The notes beneath the pieces are model-generated. The model saw nothing but the letters and a program-made list of their open reading frames with translations. It did not search any database and was not told where the DNA came from. Source: Gemmatimonadota bacterium (lineage in GTDB: Bacteria; JBHIER01; G020348925). From it: a stretch of 64,000 bases of DNA. Location: assembly GCA_020348925.1 (NCBI GenBank), contig CP070758.1:1834030-1898029 (forward strand). Direction: 5' to 3'. Every line of letters begins with the position of its first letter. The stretch's first letter is position 1. This document shows, piece by piece, positions 55,101-64,000 of this stretch. A program made the position numbers and the translations under genes.

Positions 55101-55283
55101 TTGAAGATGATTCATCGAAATAGAAAGGGAGAGATCTTCCTGTGTACAGAAAATCTCTTGACTTTGTACGACGAATATCTTAAACTTTCAGACTCTTTTC
55201 GAGAGAGAGGAGGAATTTTTCAACGAGAAGGATACGTCGAGCTGAACGTACCCTGCGTTCGAATTGTACTGCATCGGGGGTGA
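55101..55283 (+). CDS. Small hypothetical protein (60 aa)
   Basis: An unrecognised, charged 60-residue frame (TTG 55101 or ATG 55107) with GAGG upstream. Its stop shares bases with the ATG of the next small frame (TGATG at 55281-55285). Composition is protein-like (NLLTLYDEYLKLSDSF), but I have no family match. Confidence 0.35.
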   Translation: MKMIHRNRKGEIFLCTENLLTLYDEYLKLSDSFRERGGIFQREGYVELNVPCVRIVLHRG

Positions 55284-55456
55284 TGGATGTTCAAAGCATC
55301 CTGCAAATGAAACGTTATGTTCTCTTGAAGGGGTACGTGTTCGTGAGAAGAAAGACTAAAGTCAGCCAGACAATTGATAATACTCAGCAGAGTCCTTCTT
55401 TTGGGATGGAGAATATTGAAATTTCGAAGACAATGAATTGGAGATTTTTTCGATGA
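55283..55456 (+). CDS. Small hypothetical protein (57 aa) overlapping the sensor gene
   Basis: An ATG overlapping the stop of the preceding frame opens 57 codons (MDVQSILQMKRYVLLKGYVF and on) ending in a TGA that overlaps the ATG of the sensor gene at 55453 (ATGA). The double overlap is what a translationally coupled small gene would show. The sequence is not recognised and chance is possible. Confidence 0.3.
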   Translation: MDVQSILQMKRYVLLKGYVFVRRKTKVSQTIDNTQQSPSFGMENIEISKTMNWRFFR

Positions 55457-58400
55457 TAAAAGTGTATGGGGGGATGTTGAATTTCCTGAAATTCGAAATG
55501 TGCAAAAAGAAACCGTTGATTCTCAGACATCTATATATATGCCTTTCTCTTTTGACATTGTTCTCACTGGGCTTCTCACACAGAACTTTCGCCCTGAGGC
55601 AGGATATCTCCTTCCAAGTGATCTCACTGGAGCAAGGGCTCTCACAGAGTATCGTAGAGAGTATCGTTCAGGACAAGAGAGGGTTTATGTGGTTCGGCAC
55701 TGAAGACGGGCTGAACATCTACGATGGATACAGATTTCTTGTACTGCGCAACGTTCCGGGGGATCTCAATAGTCTGAGCTACAATCACATCACGGCAATC
55801 TACGAGGACAAATTAGGACAGCTGTGGATTGGCACATTCAACGGCGGACTGAACACCTATAATATAGAAAAGGATCAATTCACTCGCTATCAACATGACC
55901 CCAGCGATTCCCACAGTCTAAGCAACAACGTTATCAGGGCAATTTACCAGGACAGAGCTGGGACACTCTGGATCGGTACTGATGATGGATTGAACATGTT
56001 GGTCATACATTCCGGTGCAGAAGATACGGCGGAACAGAACCGAAGCTTTGTGTGCTACAAACACGATCCCCAGGACCCGAACAGTCTCAGCAACAGTGTC
56101 GTAAGATCCGTATATCAGGAGAAAGACGGAGCGCTCTGGATCGGTACTGACGGCGGATTGAACAAGCTCGTTCAAACACCCTCGGGTGCCGTCAAATTTA
56201 TACGGTTTCAATATAACCCCCTTGATCCCGGCAGCATCAGCAACAATATTATCAGAGTAATATATCAGGATGAAGACGGAACGCTCTGGATAGGAACCGA
56301 TGGGGGCTTGAACAAACGTATTGAAACCTCACCGGATGCGGTCAAGTTTCTACGGTATCAGAACGACCCCCGCGATCCTCGTAGCCTGAGTCACAATCAA
56401 GTCTATACAATTTTTGAAGACCGTTTTAAAACACTCTGGATTGGTACAAACGGGGGTGGCTTGTGTCAATTCGATCGTGAGGAGGGTATCTTCACTCCAT
56501 ACGTAAATGATCCGAGGGATCCGAATAGTCTCAGCTATAACGAGATTCGAAGTATTTACGAGGACAGATCGGGTAACCTGTGGATAGGGACGTATGGTGT
56601 CGGAATCAGTAAGCTTGATAGAAGTCGAAAAAAATTCGTCCATTACAGGCCAGTTCCGAGGAACCCGAATAGCGTAAGTGCGGAAATCATCTGGTGCATT
56701 CACGAGGACAAAGAGGGTATACTCTGGATCGGAACCCATGGTGGTGGACTGAACAGGTTCGATCGACAAAAGAATGAGTATACCCATTATCTCTCTGATC
56801 CCAACGATCACAATAGCCTGAGCAGTAATATTGTGCGCCTCATTCTCGAGGACGACACAGGCGCGCTATGGATCGGAACCCATGGTGGGGGTATTACCAA
56901 AATGAACAAAACCACTGGAAAATGTATTCGATATCTCCATGATCCGAATGATCCCTTCAGTTTGAGTCATAATGACATCAGGGGGATGTTATTCGATCGC
57001 ACCGGAACTTTATGGGTAGGCACCAGAGGAGGAGGTCTGAATAAATTAGAAATAGAGAAGAATACGAACACGCCTCTCAAATGTATTCATTATCGTCATG
57101 ATCCCGATAATCCGAAGAGCATTAGCAGTGATTTCATAAGGACAATCTATGAGGATAAAGAGGGCGTACTTTGGATTGGGACTCTTGGAGGAGGATTGAA
57201 CAGGTTTGAAAAAGAAACAGAGACGTTTACTCATTTCAAGTCAGATCCCGGCGATTCATTCAGCCTGAGTAACGATTATGTTTTTGCCATTCACGAGGAT
57301 CCCGCAGGTATGTTCTGGCTGGGAACCTGGGGTGGCGGCCTGAACAGATTTGACCGAAAAAAGAAAGTGTTTCATCACTACACTCAAGAGGATGGACTTC
57401 CAAGCCTTGGGGTGTATGGAATACTGGAAGATCATCATGGAAACCTGTGGTTAAGTACGAATAACGGATTATCCCGGTTTCATCCGAAGACCGAAACCTT
57501 CAGGAATTTTAACGTCAGGGACGGGCTCCAGAGCAATGAATTCAATGGGGGCTCCTACTTTATGAGCCACAGCGGTGAGATGTTTTTCGGCGGCATAAAT
57601 GGATTGAATGCCTTCTTTCCGGATGAAATAGTGGACAATACGTACATACCTCCGATTGCGGTAACTTCATTTCGAAAATTTAACCGAGAAGTGGATTTTG
57701 ATACACCGCTGTCGGAAATAGACGAGATGAAACTTTCTCACAGAGATTATGTTTTTTCCTTTGAATTCGCTGCACTGGATTACACGGCACCTGAGAAAAA
57801 CATGTATGCCTATAAGATGGAAGGTTTGGATAAAGACTGGATTTATACTGATGCAGAGAGACGCTTTGCCACCTTCACTACACTCTCACCGGGTACATAC
57901 ACATTCAGAGTCAAGGGCTCAAATAACGACGGTGTATGGAATGAAGAGGGCGCTTCAATACGAATTATCATCACACCCCCTTGGTGGAAGACGTTGTGGG
58001 CATATATTGGATACGTCATGCTCTGTGCAGTTGGGATCTTATATGCGAGGGCACTTTCGAATAAAAGGGCACGGATAAAAGCCGACAACGAGCGCAAGAC
58101 GAAAGAACTTGAGGAGGCTCGACAACTCCAGCTTTCAATGCTGCCGGAATCCGTTCCGAATCTCTCCAATGTTGAGATGGCTGTGTACATGAGGACAGCG
58201 ACCGAAGTTGGCGGTGATTATTATGATTTTCATGTGGCCAAAGATGGAGCTTTAACCGTAACTATCGGAGATGCCACTGGGCACGGCATGACAGCGGGAA
58301 ACATGGTTGTTTCGATGAAGAGCCTCTTCAATGCGCTCACTGAGGAAACGAACATACCTGCCTTCTTCAGCAGAAGTAACGAGATTTTAGAGAGAATGCA

Positions 58401-58824
58401 CATGAAGCAGCTCTATATGTGTATGGCTATGCTCCGCATCAACAAAGAGACCATGATTGCTTCTACAGCGGGCATACCTCCAATTTTGATTTATAGACAG
58501 GCGACGGGTGCTGTTGAAGAAATAAATACCGGTGGAGTGCCTCTTGGTTGGATCGTTGATTATTCGTACCAACAGATCGAGACATCCCTTTCCGCTGGAG
58601 ACACGATACTCCTCATGACAGACGGTTTTGCCGAGCTATTCAATGAAGAAGACGAGCTCTTGGGCCATTCCCAAGCGAAAGAGATTTTTAAGCGGGTTGC
58701 TCAATATTCATCGGATAAAGTGATCTCGAAGTTGGTCGAAGCTGGCGAGAAATGGCGCGGGGGGAGAGTCCAACAGGATGACATTACCTTTGTAGTTCTT
58801 AAGGTGAGAAATGGCAGGAATTGA
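55453..58824 (+). CDS. Periplasmic-propeller sensor with cytoplasmic SpoIIE-type PP2C phosphatase
   Basis: A sensor phosphatase of 1123 residues. A signal/anchor segment (about 25-48) is followed by about 14 propeller repeats (about 70-720) of the type LWIGTDGGLN, enough for two seven-blade propellers, then a Y_Y_Y domain (about 765-840), one membrane helix (about 843-865, LWAYIGYVMLCAVGILYA), a short coiled coil (ERKTKELEEARQLQLSMLP) and a SpoIIE phosphatase (about 895-1120) with GGDYYDF, GDATGHGMTAG, TDGFAELFNE and QQDDITFVVLKV. It should sense an outside ligand, perhaps a glycan as in propeller hybrid sensors, and dephosphorylate an antagonist such as the STAS protein encoded 32 bases on. 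ATG 55453 has GGAG nine bases upstream; 55501 is an alternative. Confidence 0.9.
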   Translation: MIKVYGGMLNFLKFEMCKKKPLILRHLYICLSLLTLFSLGFSHRTFALRQDISFQVISLEQGLSQSIVESIVQDKRGFMWFGTEDGLNIYDGYRFLVLRNVPGDLNSLSYNHITAIYEDKLGQLWIGTFNGGLNTYNIEKDQFTRYQHDPSDSHSLSNNVIRAIYQDRAGTLWIGTDDGLNMLVIHSGAEDTAEQNRSFVCYKHDPQDPNSLSNSVVRSVYQEKDGALWIGTDGGLNKLVQTPSGAVKFIRFQYNPLDPGSISNNIIRVIYQDEDGTLWIGTDGGLNKRIETSPDAVKFLRYQNDPRDPRSLSHNQVYTIFEDRFKTLWIGTNGGGLCQFDREEGIFTPYVNDPRDPNSLSYNEIRSIYEDRSGNLWIGTYGVGISKLDRSRKKFVHYRPVPRNPNSVSAEIIWCIHEDKEGILWIGTHGGGLNRFDRQKNEYTHYLSDPNDHNSLSSNIVRLILEDDTGALWIGTHGGGITKMNKTTGKCIRYLHDPNDPFSLSHNDIRGMLFDRTGTLWVGTRGGGLNKLEIEKNTNTPLKCIHYRHDPDNPKSISSDFIRTIYEDKEGVLWIGTLGGGLNRFEKETETFTHFKSDPGDSFSLSNDYVFAIHEDPAGMFWLGTWGGGLNRFDRKKKVFHHYTQEDGLPSLGVYGILEDHHGNLWLSTNNGLSRFHPKTETFRNFNVRDGLQSNEFNGGSYFMSHSGEMFFGGINGLNAFFPDEIVDNTYIPPIAVTSFRKFNREVDFDTPLSEIDEMKLSHRDYVFSFEFAALDYTAPEKNMYAYKMEGLDKDWIYTDAERRFATFTTLSPGTYTFRVKGSNNDGVWNEEGASIRIIITPPWWKTLWAYIGYVMLCAVGILYARALSNKRARIKADNERKTKELEEARQLQLSMLPESVPNLSNVEMAVYMRTATEVGGDYYDFHVAKDGALTVTIGDATGHGMTAGNMVVSMKSLFNALTEETNIPAFFSRSNEILERMHMKQLYMCMAMLRINKETMIASTAGIPPILIYRQATGAVEEINTGGVPLGWIVDYSYQQIETSLSAGDTILLMTDGFAELFNEEDELLGHSQAKEIFKRVAQYSSDKVISKLVEAGEKWRGGRVQQDDITFVVLKVRNGRN

Positions 58825-58856
58825 GAACAACCTGGGAAGCTTTCCAAGGAGGCGGA

Positions 58857-59201
58857 ATGAAATTTGAAGAAGAAACCTTCGGCGATGTTCAGATCCTTCA
58901 CCTCCAGGGTAAAATAATGGGTGGGCCGGAGACGCAAGTGCTACGCCATCGTCTCGAAGAGTTGGTTGCTTTCGACACACGGTTCTTAGTGATAGACTTT
59001 CAAAATGTGAAGTGGATTAACAGCACAGGTATTGGTGCAATCATCCATTGTCTCTCTATCCTTCGCAGTCGCGGCGGGGATATTCGTTTCGCCAATCTCC
59101 ATGGTGAAACGCTGCTTTACATTCAAGTCATGAACCTGGGAAAAATAATAAGAACCTTCAATAGCATCGACGAAGCAGTGGCAAGTTTTTCAAAGGATTG
59201 A
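58857..59201 (+). CDS. STAS-domain anti-anti-sigma factor
   Basis: A 114-residue protein made of one STAS domain: FGDVQILHLQGKIMGGPETQVL at the start, and the phosphorylation site region VIDFQNVKWINSTGIGAI, with Ser then Thr where SpoIIAA has its regulated Ser. In partner-switch systems the unphosphorylated form binds an anti-sigma kinase and frees the sigma factor. The SpoIIE-type phosphatase encoded just upstream is the obvious enzyme to dephosphorylate it. No anti-sigma kinase gene lies in the window. ATG 58857 has AGGAGG four bases upstream and is preferred to TTG 58821. Confidence 0.9.
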   Translation: MKFEEETFGDVQILHLQGKIMGGPETQVLRHRLEELVAFDTRFLVIDFQNVKWINSTGIGAIIHCLSILRSRGGDIRFANLHGETLLYIQVMNLGKIIRTFNSIDEAVASFSKD

Positions 59202-59463
59202 CACCGGTAGAGTATAGTGCATTTCTAAAAGAAGGGGAGAATCCTGATTGATTCATAAACAATTATGGTGCACTGCTTACAGAGAGACATATATCACGCT
59301 TACGTCTTTGAACGGATCTGAAACATTTCGGGTATATAATTTTAACACACCGTATTTCTTGTTTCTCTGTGTCTCAGGGCTTCTGTGGCGAATGATCCAA
59401 TTTTATCTCCTTTCTAAACAAACTTACAATTTTCCCCAGGCTCAAGTACAAATTCGGCCCTTT
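59202..59463 (+). other. Gap before the hcp operator
   Basis: AT-rich and without a gene that I can support. Confidence 0.4.
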
Positions 59464-59477
59464 TTGACTTAGGTCAA
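59464..59477 (+). promoter_or_regulatory. HcpR-like operator of hcp
   Basis: TTGACTTAGGTCAA fits the HcpR consensus (TTGAC, four bases, GTCAA). A -10-like TACATT at 59499-59504 puts the start of transcription about 41 bases from the centre of the site, the classic class II activator position. HcpR is known to control hcp in response to nitric oxide or nitrite in anaerobes. Confidence 0.75.
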
Positions 59478-59691
59478 AGAATCGTATTGTCGTATTTTTA
59501 CATTTTCGAATCAGCACTGAGATAGCCGGCTCATAGAGAGAAACCATTTTGTTCTTGGGTACGCGCCAGGGGTGAGATAAATTTAAAAACATGAGGAGGT
59601 GAGCGACTGATACGAATTATTCGATCGCAAGGAGTGATATCCAACACATCCGTAAGAGGTGAAAACTTACAATTAAAGACGGAGGAATACA

Positions 59692-61317
59692 ATGCCTATG
59701 TTTTGTTTTCAATGCCAGGAGACCTTGGCCAATGAGGGTTGTACGGCAAACGGAATCTGCGGCAAAAAAGAAGATACGGCAAACCTTCAGGATCTTTTGA
59801 TCTATGTCATAAAAGGGATTTCTGTTGTTCTTGAAGAGACAGGAAAAGTTGACAAAGAAGCAAGTCGTTACATCATAAAGGCTCTTTTCACAACAGTGAC
59901 GAATGTGAATTTTGATAATGAGAGGATTGTTGAGCTCATAAAACAGGGATTATCGATTCGAGAAGAACTTAAACAAAAATACAACGTCGATGGTGATTTG
60001 CACGATTCCGCCCAGTGGTTTCCCGTAAACGAAGGTGACTTCATTTCAAAGGCTTTAAGCACAGGGATTCTTGCCACAGAAGATGAAGATGTGCGTTCTC
60101 TTCGCGAATTGCTCGTCTATGCTTTGAAGGGTATTGCTGCTTATGCCGATCATGCCGCTGTTTTGGGGTACGAAGACGAGGCTCTCTATCGGAATATGGT
60201 TGGATTGTTGGCGTCCACGACCAAAGATCACAGCCTCGATGAGATGGTTGCAAACGTGTTGAAAGCCGGTGAACTGGCCGTCACAACCATGGCACTTCTG
60301 GACAAGGCCAATACCGAAACGTACGGTCATCCTGAACTCACGAAAGTACAAACCGGGGTTGGCCGTAATCCCGGTATTCTGATCTCAGGTCATGATCTGA
60401 AAGATATGGACGAGCTTCTGAAACAGACCGAGGGGACCGGTGTTGATGTGTACACCCACGGAGAGATGTTGCCGGCGAACTATTATCCTGTTTTTAAGAA
60501 ATACGATCACTTTATCGGGAACTACGGAAACTCATGGTGGCAGCAGAAGGAGGAATTTGAAGCATTCAACGGTCCGATACTGATGACGACCAACTGTCTG
60601 GTTCCGCCGAAAGAGACGTACAAAGAGAGGGTATTCACAACCGGGAATGCCGGGTTCCCCGGTTTACGCCACATACCGGATCGGGAAAACGGAGGAACGA
60701 AAGATTTCTCTGAAGTCGTCGAACTCGCGAAAAAATGTGAACCGCCGGTTGAAATTGAAAAGGGGACCATCGTGGGCGGTTTTGCTCACAATCAAGTGCT
60801 TGCCTTGGCGGATAAGGTCGTCGAGGCCGTCAAATCCGGTGCAATAAAAAGGTTTGTCGTCATGGCCGGTTGTGACGGGCGCCAAAAATCGAGAAGCTAT
60901 TTTACAGCAGTGGCTGAAAATCTCCCTCAGGATACGGTCATTTTGACGGCTGGTTGTGCGAAATTCCGGTACAACAAACTGAATCTCGGTGATATCGGTG
61001 GAATACCAAGGGTTCTGGATGCCGGACAGTGCAACGATTCTTACTCGCTGGCGGTAGTCGCGCTGAAGCTGAAAGAAGTGTTTGAGCTGGAGGATATCAA
61101 TGAGCTGCCCATCTCCTTCGATATCGGCTGGTATGAACAAAAAGCTGTGGCTGTCTTGCTTGCTTTGCTTCATCTTGGAGTGAAGGGGATTCGATTGGGA
61201 CCGACCCTGCCGGCATTTCTCTCCCCAAACGTGGTGAAAGTTTTGGTCGAGAACTTTGACATAAAACCCGTTGGCGATGTCAAAGGTGATGTGGAAGCGA
61301 TGATGCTGGGCATGTAA
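59692..61317 (+). CDS. hcp: Hybrid cluster protein (hydroxylamine reductase family), class I type
   Basis: A 541-residue cytoplasmic iron-sulfur enzyme that reduces NO or hydroxylamine under nitrosative stress. The N-terminal cysteines are Cys5, Cys8, Cys17 and Cys23 (CFQC, then eight residues, C, five, C), the spacing of strict-anaerobe class I proteins with a 4Fe-4S cluster. Ligands of the hybrid cluster are visible in [36 protein letters not shown] and [10 protein letters not shown]. The ATG has GGAGG seven to eight bases upstream. The gene is alone between an HcpR-like operator and a terminator. Confidence 0.95.
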   Translation: MPMFCFQCQETLANEGCTANGICGKKEDTANLQDLLIYVIKGISVVLEETGKVDKEASRYIIKALFTTVTNVNFDNERIVELIKQGLSIREELKQKYNVDGDLHDSAQWFPVNEGDFISKALSTGILATEDEDVRSLRELLVYALKGIAAYADHAAVLGYEDEALYRNMVGLLASTTKDHSLDEMVANVLKAGELAVTTMALLDKANTETYGHPELTKVQTGVGRNPGILISGHDLKDMDELLKQTEGTGVDVYTHGEMLPANYYPVFKKYDHFIGNYGNSWWQQKEEFEAFNGPILMTTNCLVPPKETYKERVFTTGNAGFPGLRHIPDRENGGTKDFSEVVELAKKCEPPVEIEKGTIVGGFAHNQVLALADKVVEAVKSGAIKRFVVMAGCDGRQKSRSYFTAVAENLPQDTVILTAGCAKFRYNKLNLGDIGGIPRVLDAGQCNDSYSLAVVALKLKEVFELEDINELPISFDIGWYEQKAVAVLLALLHLGVKGIRLGPTLPAFLSPNVVKVLVENFDIKPVGDVKGDVEAMMLGM

Positions 61318-61371
61318 ACGATTCAATCCGAAATCGGTTCTTGTTGATTCTCTAATTAAGCAGACTATTGA

Positions 61372-61413
61372 AGCTGACCGCGTAACCCACATTCGCATGC
61401 TCGGTCGGCTTTT
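61372..61413 (+). terminator. Terminator after hcp
   Basis: AAGCTGACCG pairs with CGGTCGGCTT (one G-T pair) around a 21-base loop, followed by four T in total. It lies between the convergent hcp and GAF genes. The rest of the gap to 61630 shows nothing else. Confidence 0.55.
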
Positions 61414-61630
61414 CTATTCGAACGATAACTCTCGATCGACCGGTATATAGATGCTGTTCGAAAAATCAGAATTGGGATGCATGCCCCGGTATACGGCACA
61501 GTACTTCTTCGATAGACACTGATCGATATTCACTTTGTATTTGGACATGCAATGAAATGCTCATTCGGACAAATTTCCTTTTCCTACCGCACAGGACACA
61601 TGACTTGTGCAATCAAGAAGTTTTCTCCTC

Positions 61631-62113
61631 TCACGTATGCGACTCAAAGAGATTGGAAACCATTTGGGAAACTTCCTCAAGAAATTTTCTCTCTTCCTCA
61701 GTGAACGGTGAAATCGTGTGGGAATCGATGTCGAGCTCACCGACAACCTTCCCGTCCCTGAAAAACGGAACAACAATCTCCGCTTGCACTTTTGAACTGC
61801 ACGACAGATAGTTCGCTTCTCCCGAGGTATCCTGAACGACGAAGGTCTCTCCCCTCTCCGCCGCCTGACCGCAGATGCCTCTGCCGAATGGTATTCTCTC
61901 GTGTTCGGTCGGTTCTCCGACATATGGACCGAGAACAAGCTCCTTCTCGCTCTTTGGATCAACAAGGTAAAACCCGACCCAATCGTAATGGGATACGCGC
62001 TCCTCGAGCAACGTACAAATCGCCAAGAGGTTATCTTCCCTGCCGGAAGAACTATCGGTAATGTCTCTAACTTTTTCGAGGAGAGGATCATACAATTCTT
62101 TGGCATCGTTCAT
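61631..62113 (-). CDS. GAF-domain protein, free methionine-R-sulfoxide reductase-like
   Basis: A 160-residue cytoplasmic GAF protein. The pattern WVGFYLVDPKSEKELVLGPYVGEP, ERIPFGRGICGQAA, NYLSCSSKVQAEIVVPFF, GKVVGELDIDSH is that of the free methionine-(R)-sulfoxide reductase group. Two of the three redox cysteines can be matched (GICG and LSCSS); the third, expected in the GPYVGEP region, is missing. It may therefore be a weaker enzyme or a sensor. ATG 62113 follows AAAGGAAG and is chosen over the upstream TTG at 62140. Confidence 0.8.
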   Translation of the reverse strand: MNDAKELYDPLLEKVRDITDSSSGREDNLLAICTLLEERVSHYDWVGFYLVDPKSEKELVLGPYVGEPTEHERIPFGRGICGQAAERGETFVVQDTSGEANYLSCSSKVQAEIVVPFFRDGKVVGELDIDSHTISPFTEEERKFLEEVSQMVSNLFESHT

Positions 62114-62299
62114 TTCGTCGCTTCCTTTCGGAATGCTCAACTTTATACTCTCAATAAAGTTCTTTGTCTTGTCTGCCTACTCTGTCGTGTCCTTCGGTGA
62201 TTGCAACGCGGAGCCCTTCCCGGGCATGGTCGCAAGGCTCGCAAAGACAGGGAAAGGCAATCCCTGCAGAGATCAGTGAAGTACAGTCGCCATTGTGAA

Positions 62300-62650
62300 C
62301 TATTGTGTTTGCTTCAATTCATCCCACGCTTCGAAGGCTCGTCTGAGATGGGGAATTGTTATAGAGCCACCGACGACGAGCCCGATCTCAAGCGCTTCCT
62401 CAAACTCGCCATCATTCACACCCTCACCATAACACCGCATAATATGATACTTGATACACTCGTCACATCTCAACACAAGCGAGGCAACGAGTCCCAATAA
62501 CTCCTTTGTCTTTGCAGAAAGCGCTCCGTCATGGTAGACCTGGGAATCGAGGCTATAGAACCTTTTGATCGGAGCTCCTGCGTATTTCATGACAATGTCA
62601 TCTGATTTTTGCCGTTCTTTTTTATACTTTTCAACTGTGCTGTTACTCAT
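62300..62650 (-). CDS. Carboxymuconolactone decarboxylase/AhpD-like protein
   Basis: A 116-residue helical protein of the AhpD-like superfamily: GALSAKTKELLGLVASLVLRCDECIKYHI holds the CxxC pair and following His that act as peroxidase or disulfide redox centre, and FEEALEIGLVVGGSITIPHLRRAFEA is the conserved second half. The ATG is preceded by AAGGAG. Part of a leftward group with the permease upstream and the GAF gene downstream. Confidence 0.88.
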   Translation of the reverse strand: MSNSTVEKYKKERQKSDDIVMKYAGAPIKRFYSLDSQVYHDGALSAKTKELLGLVASLVLRCDECIKYHIMRCYGEGVNDGEFEEALEIGLVVGGSITIPHLRRAFEAWDELKQTQ

Positions 62651-62678
62651 AAGTCTATCTCCTTAAGTATGGTTTCAA

Positions 62679-62807
62679 AGGATTCAAGAACTCCAGGGTT
62701 CAAGGTTTCAAGTGATGAGAGACTCAGCGATTTATCCTAACACGCTTCAGGTGTCTGTTTCAGTTCAATTTTACCTGAATCCTCGGTTCCTTGACCCCTT
62801 GAATCCT
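62679..62807. repeat. Intergenic inverted repeat with TTCAAG-rich arms
   Basis: AGGATTCAAG at 62679-62688 is the exact reverse complement of CTTGAATCCT at 62798-62807. The sequence between them is rich in related short words (GGTTCAAGG, TTTCAAG, CCTTGACCCCTTG). It looks like a small dispersed intergenic repeat of a kind often seen in bacterial genomes. It reaches into the stop codon of the permease gene. Confidence 0.5.
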
Positions 62808-63330
62808 AAAATCGTGATCCCGTAAATATCGCTTGTGCCAATAACCCTGCAATAGGCGGGAAGAAGAAGGAACAGGCGAATCGAATGAGCGTAAATTTCC
62901 AACCCAGTATTCCAAACTCCATCGGCAATCGGCTCACCGCCCACAGTGACCATCCTGTCAGAAACGCAACCATAGTCCCCACACTGGCTCCGGCACGCAG
63001 AAAACCGGCGACGACGGGCAAGCTAACATACGGGCCTCCGGGGGTCAAGCCTCCGGCAACAGTCCCGATGAGTATCCCTCGCAAACCGGACTCAACGCCC
63101 ACCCATTTCGATATGAGATCTCGAGGTAAGAGGACCTGTACCATGCCAGCAACAATGAAAGCGAAAAACAATAAGGGTAAGATTTCAATCAGCATTTTCC
63201 AGGTTGATTTCATACCGACAATGTGTTGTCCTTCTCCTTTCGAGTATCCTATAAATAGCAGGGCAATGGCAAGGATCCCCATTATGATCGTTGGAATTAC
63301 CATAGTTGAACCTCTTTTCTTTTTCGCCAT
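62806..63330 (-). CDS. Predicted permease (ArsP/DUF318-like), short form
   Basis: A 174-residue inner membrane protein with about four to five helices. The block GILIGTVAGGLTPGGPYVSLPVVAGFLRAGASVGTMVAFLTGW carries the Gly/Pro-rich core of the DUF318 permease family, whose full-length members (about 300-350 residues) export organoarsenicals or are uncharacterised. This is about half the usual length and has one core copy, so it may act as a dimer. GGAG precedes the ATG. Confidence 0.75.
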   Translation of the reverse strand: MAKKKRGSTMVIPTIIMGILAIALLFIGYSKGEGQHIVGMKSTWKMLIEILPLLFFAFIVAGMVQVLLPRDLISKWVGVESGLRGILIGTVAGGLTPGGPYVSLPVVAGFLRAGASVGTMVAFLTGWSLWAVSRLPMEFGILGWKFTLIRFACSFFFPPIAGLLAQAIFTGSRF

Positions 63331-63377
63331 TATATTTCTCCACCTCTATACTCTTTGGACGCAATACGCATCACGGA

Positions 63378-63965
63378 CTATTTTATGAAATATCTCATAA
63401 TCGGTCGGGTCTCTGAACGACGCGCTACTTCTTTGAATCCCGCCTTGCGAAATGCTGAGGCCAAGCCCGTGTATGCAAAAACGTCGGCTGTTTTCTCCTG
63501 CCTGGGCTCAACCGGATATCCCTCCACAATCTTCGCCCCCTGCTCTTTGGCATACTGTACTGCGGCTTCGAGAATCTTCACGGTGACGCCGCTACGTCTG
63601 AATGGTTTGGCAACGAAGAAACAGACGATCGACCATACGGGTTTATCGTCAACCCGTTTTAAAATCCGTGACCTCTCAAGAACTGAAAACTCTTCCCTCG
63701 GAGCAACTGAGCACCATGCGATAGGCTGACCATCCTTGTAAGCCAACAAGCCAGGAATTTCACCGGCTTTGATAATCTTTCTCATGGCTCTCTTATTGCC
63801 ATCCCCCTTTTGATCCTCGAAGTCGGATCTCTTCAAACGCCACCACATGCACCAGCACCCCCCACACGCCCCACGTTCTCCAAACAACGCTTCGAAATCT
63901 TTCCACTGTTCAGGGGTCACTGGATGGTACCTTAAATCTGAAATAGCAGATGATTTGAAAGCCAT
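63378..63965 (-). CDS. GNAT-family N-acetyltransferase
   Basis: A 195-residue enzyme. The acetyl-CoA fold is visible in PGLLAYKDGQPIAWCSVAPREEF, VWSIVCFFVAKPFRRSGVTVKILEAAVQYAKEQGA (acetyl-CoA loop RRSGV) and AYTGLASAFRKAGFKEVARR. A Cys-rich segment GACGGCWCMWWRL lies near residues 32-45, as in several uncharacterised relatives. The acceptor is unknown. It is the first gene of the leftward group, 47 bases before the permease gene, with GGGAG upstream of the ATG. Confidence 0.85.
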   Translation of the reverse strand: MAFKSSAISDLRYHPVTPEQWKDFEALFGERGACGGCWCMWWRLKRSDFEDQKGDGNKRAMRKIIKAGEIPGLLAYKDGQPIAWCSVAPREEFSVLERSRILKRVDDKPVWSIVCFFVAKPFRRSGVTVKILEAAVQYAKEQGAKIVEGYPVEPRQEKTADVFAYTGLASAFRKAGFKEVARRSETRPIMRYFIK

Positions 63966-64000
63966 ATTTTTTCTCCCTCTCGTTGGAACGATATTATACG

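Noticed and set aside
59590-59640. Extra small gene behind the GAGGAGGTGAG stretch before hcp
   Set aside because: The possible starts reach stops after only a few codons.

Overview
The window comes from a Gram-negative bacterium of roughly even base composition. Evidence for an outer membrane is a TonB-dependent receptor, and several secreted proteins carry signal peptides. The family mix (propeller/SpoIIE sensor, SYQG-type secreted protein, class I hybrid cluster protein, a 4Fe-4S protein with a conserved tail) suggests an anaerobe or facultative anaerobe from a little-cultured lineage, possibly FCB/KSB1-like or deltaproteobacterial. The sequence alone does not fix the taxon. I saw no rRNA, tRNA, CRISPR array or transposase.

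Positions 1-2.05 kb hold the start of an unknown leftward gene, an arylamine N-acetyltransferase homologue and a DUF4416 protein. Positions 2.1-48.3 kb are one large non-ribosomal peptide synthetase (NRPS) locus, all on the + strand, read from a consensus-like promoter at 2127-2155 and from at least two probable internal promoters. It encodes ten adenylation domains, ten carrier domains, seven condensation domains and four thioesterase domains on ten proteins, plus a 4Fe-4S protein with an unknown partner, a TonB receptor with a NitT/TauT-type ABC importer, an MbtH protein with an extra domain, a lipid/oligosaccharide flippase, a GT4 glycosyltransferase, a DegT-type aminotransferase and an Sfp-type phosphopantetheinyl transferase.

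The four thioesterases divide the locus into four apparent lines: (1) an oxalyl-CoA-synthetase-like loading protein followed by two elongation modules and a TE (2.3-11.7 kb); (2) the 4Fe-4S/unknown pair, an A-T protein and a C-A-T-TE protein, all translationally coupled (12.2-19.6 kb); (3) receptor, ABC importer and an A-T-TE protein, with the ABC permease overlapping the synthetase (20.0-27.5 kb); (4) MbtH fusion, C-A-T, C-A-T, C-A-T fused to an acyl-ACP-reductase-like domain, and a last C-A-T-TE whose condensation motif is broken (27.6-43.5 kb). All four TEs have cysteine in place of the usual nucleophilic serine, and three adenylation domains lack the aspartate that normally holds the alpha-amino group. 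The fused reductase-like domain and the import-coupled A-T-TE line are the best candidates for undescribed biology. The product is not known.

Positions 48.3-55.4 kb hold a long untranslated leader, a large secreted protein, a small gene and a DsrE-type secreted protein behind an HcpR-like operator, a Tiki/ChaN-like secreted protein, and several short or frame-broken reading frames. Positions 55.4-59.2 kb encode a propeller sensor/PP2C phosphatase and its STAS partner. Positions 59.4-61.4 kb hold the hybrid cluster protein gene hcp with an HcpR-like operator and a terminator. Four leftward genes close the window: a GAF protein, a carboxymuconolactone-decarboxylase-like protein, a permease and a GNAT acetyltransferase.
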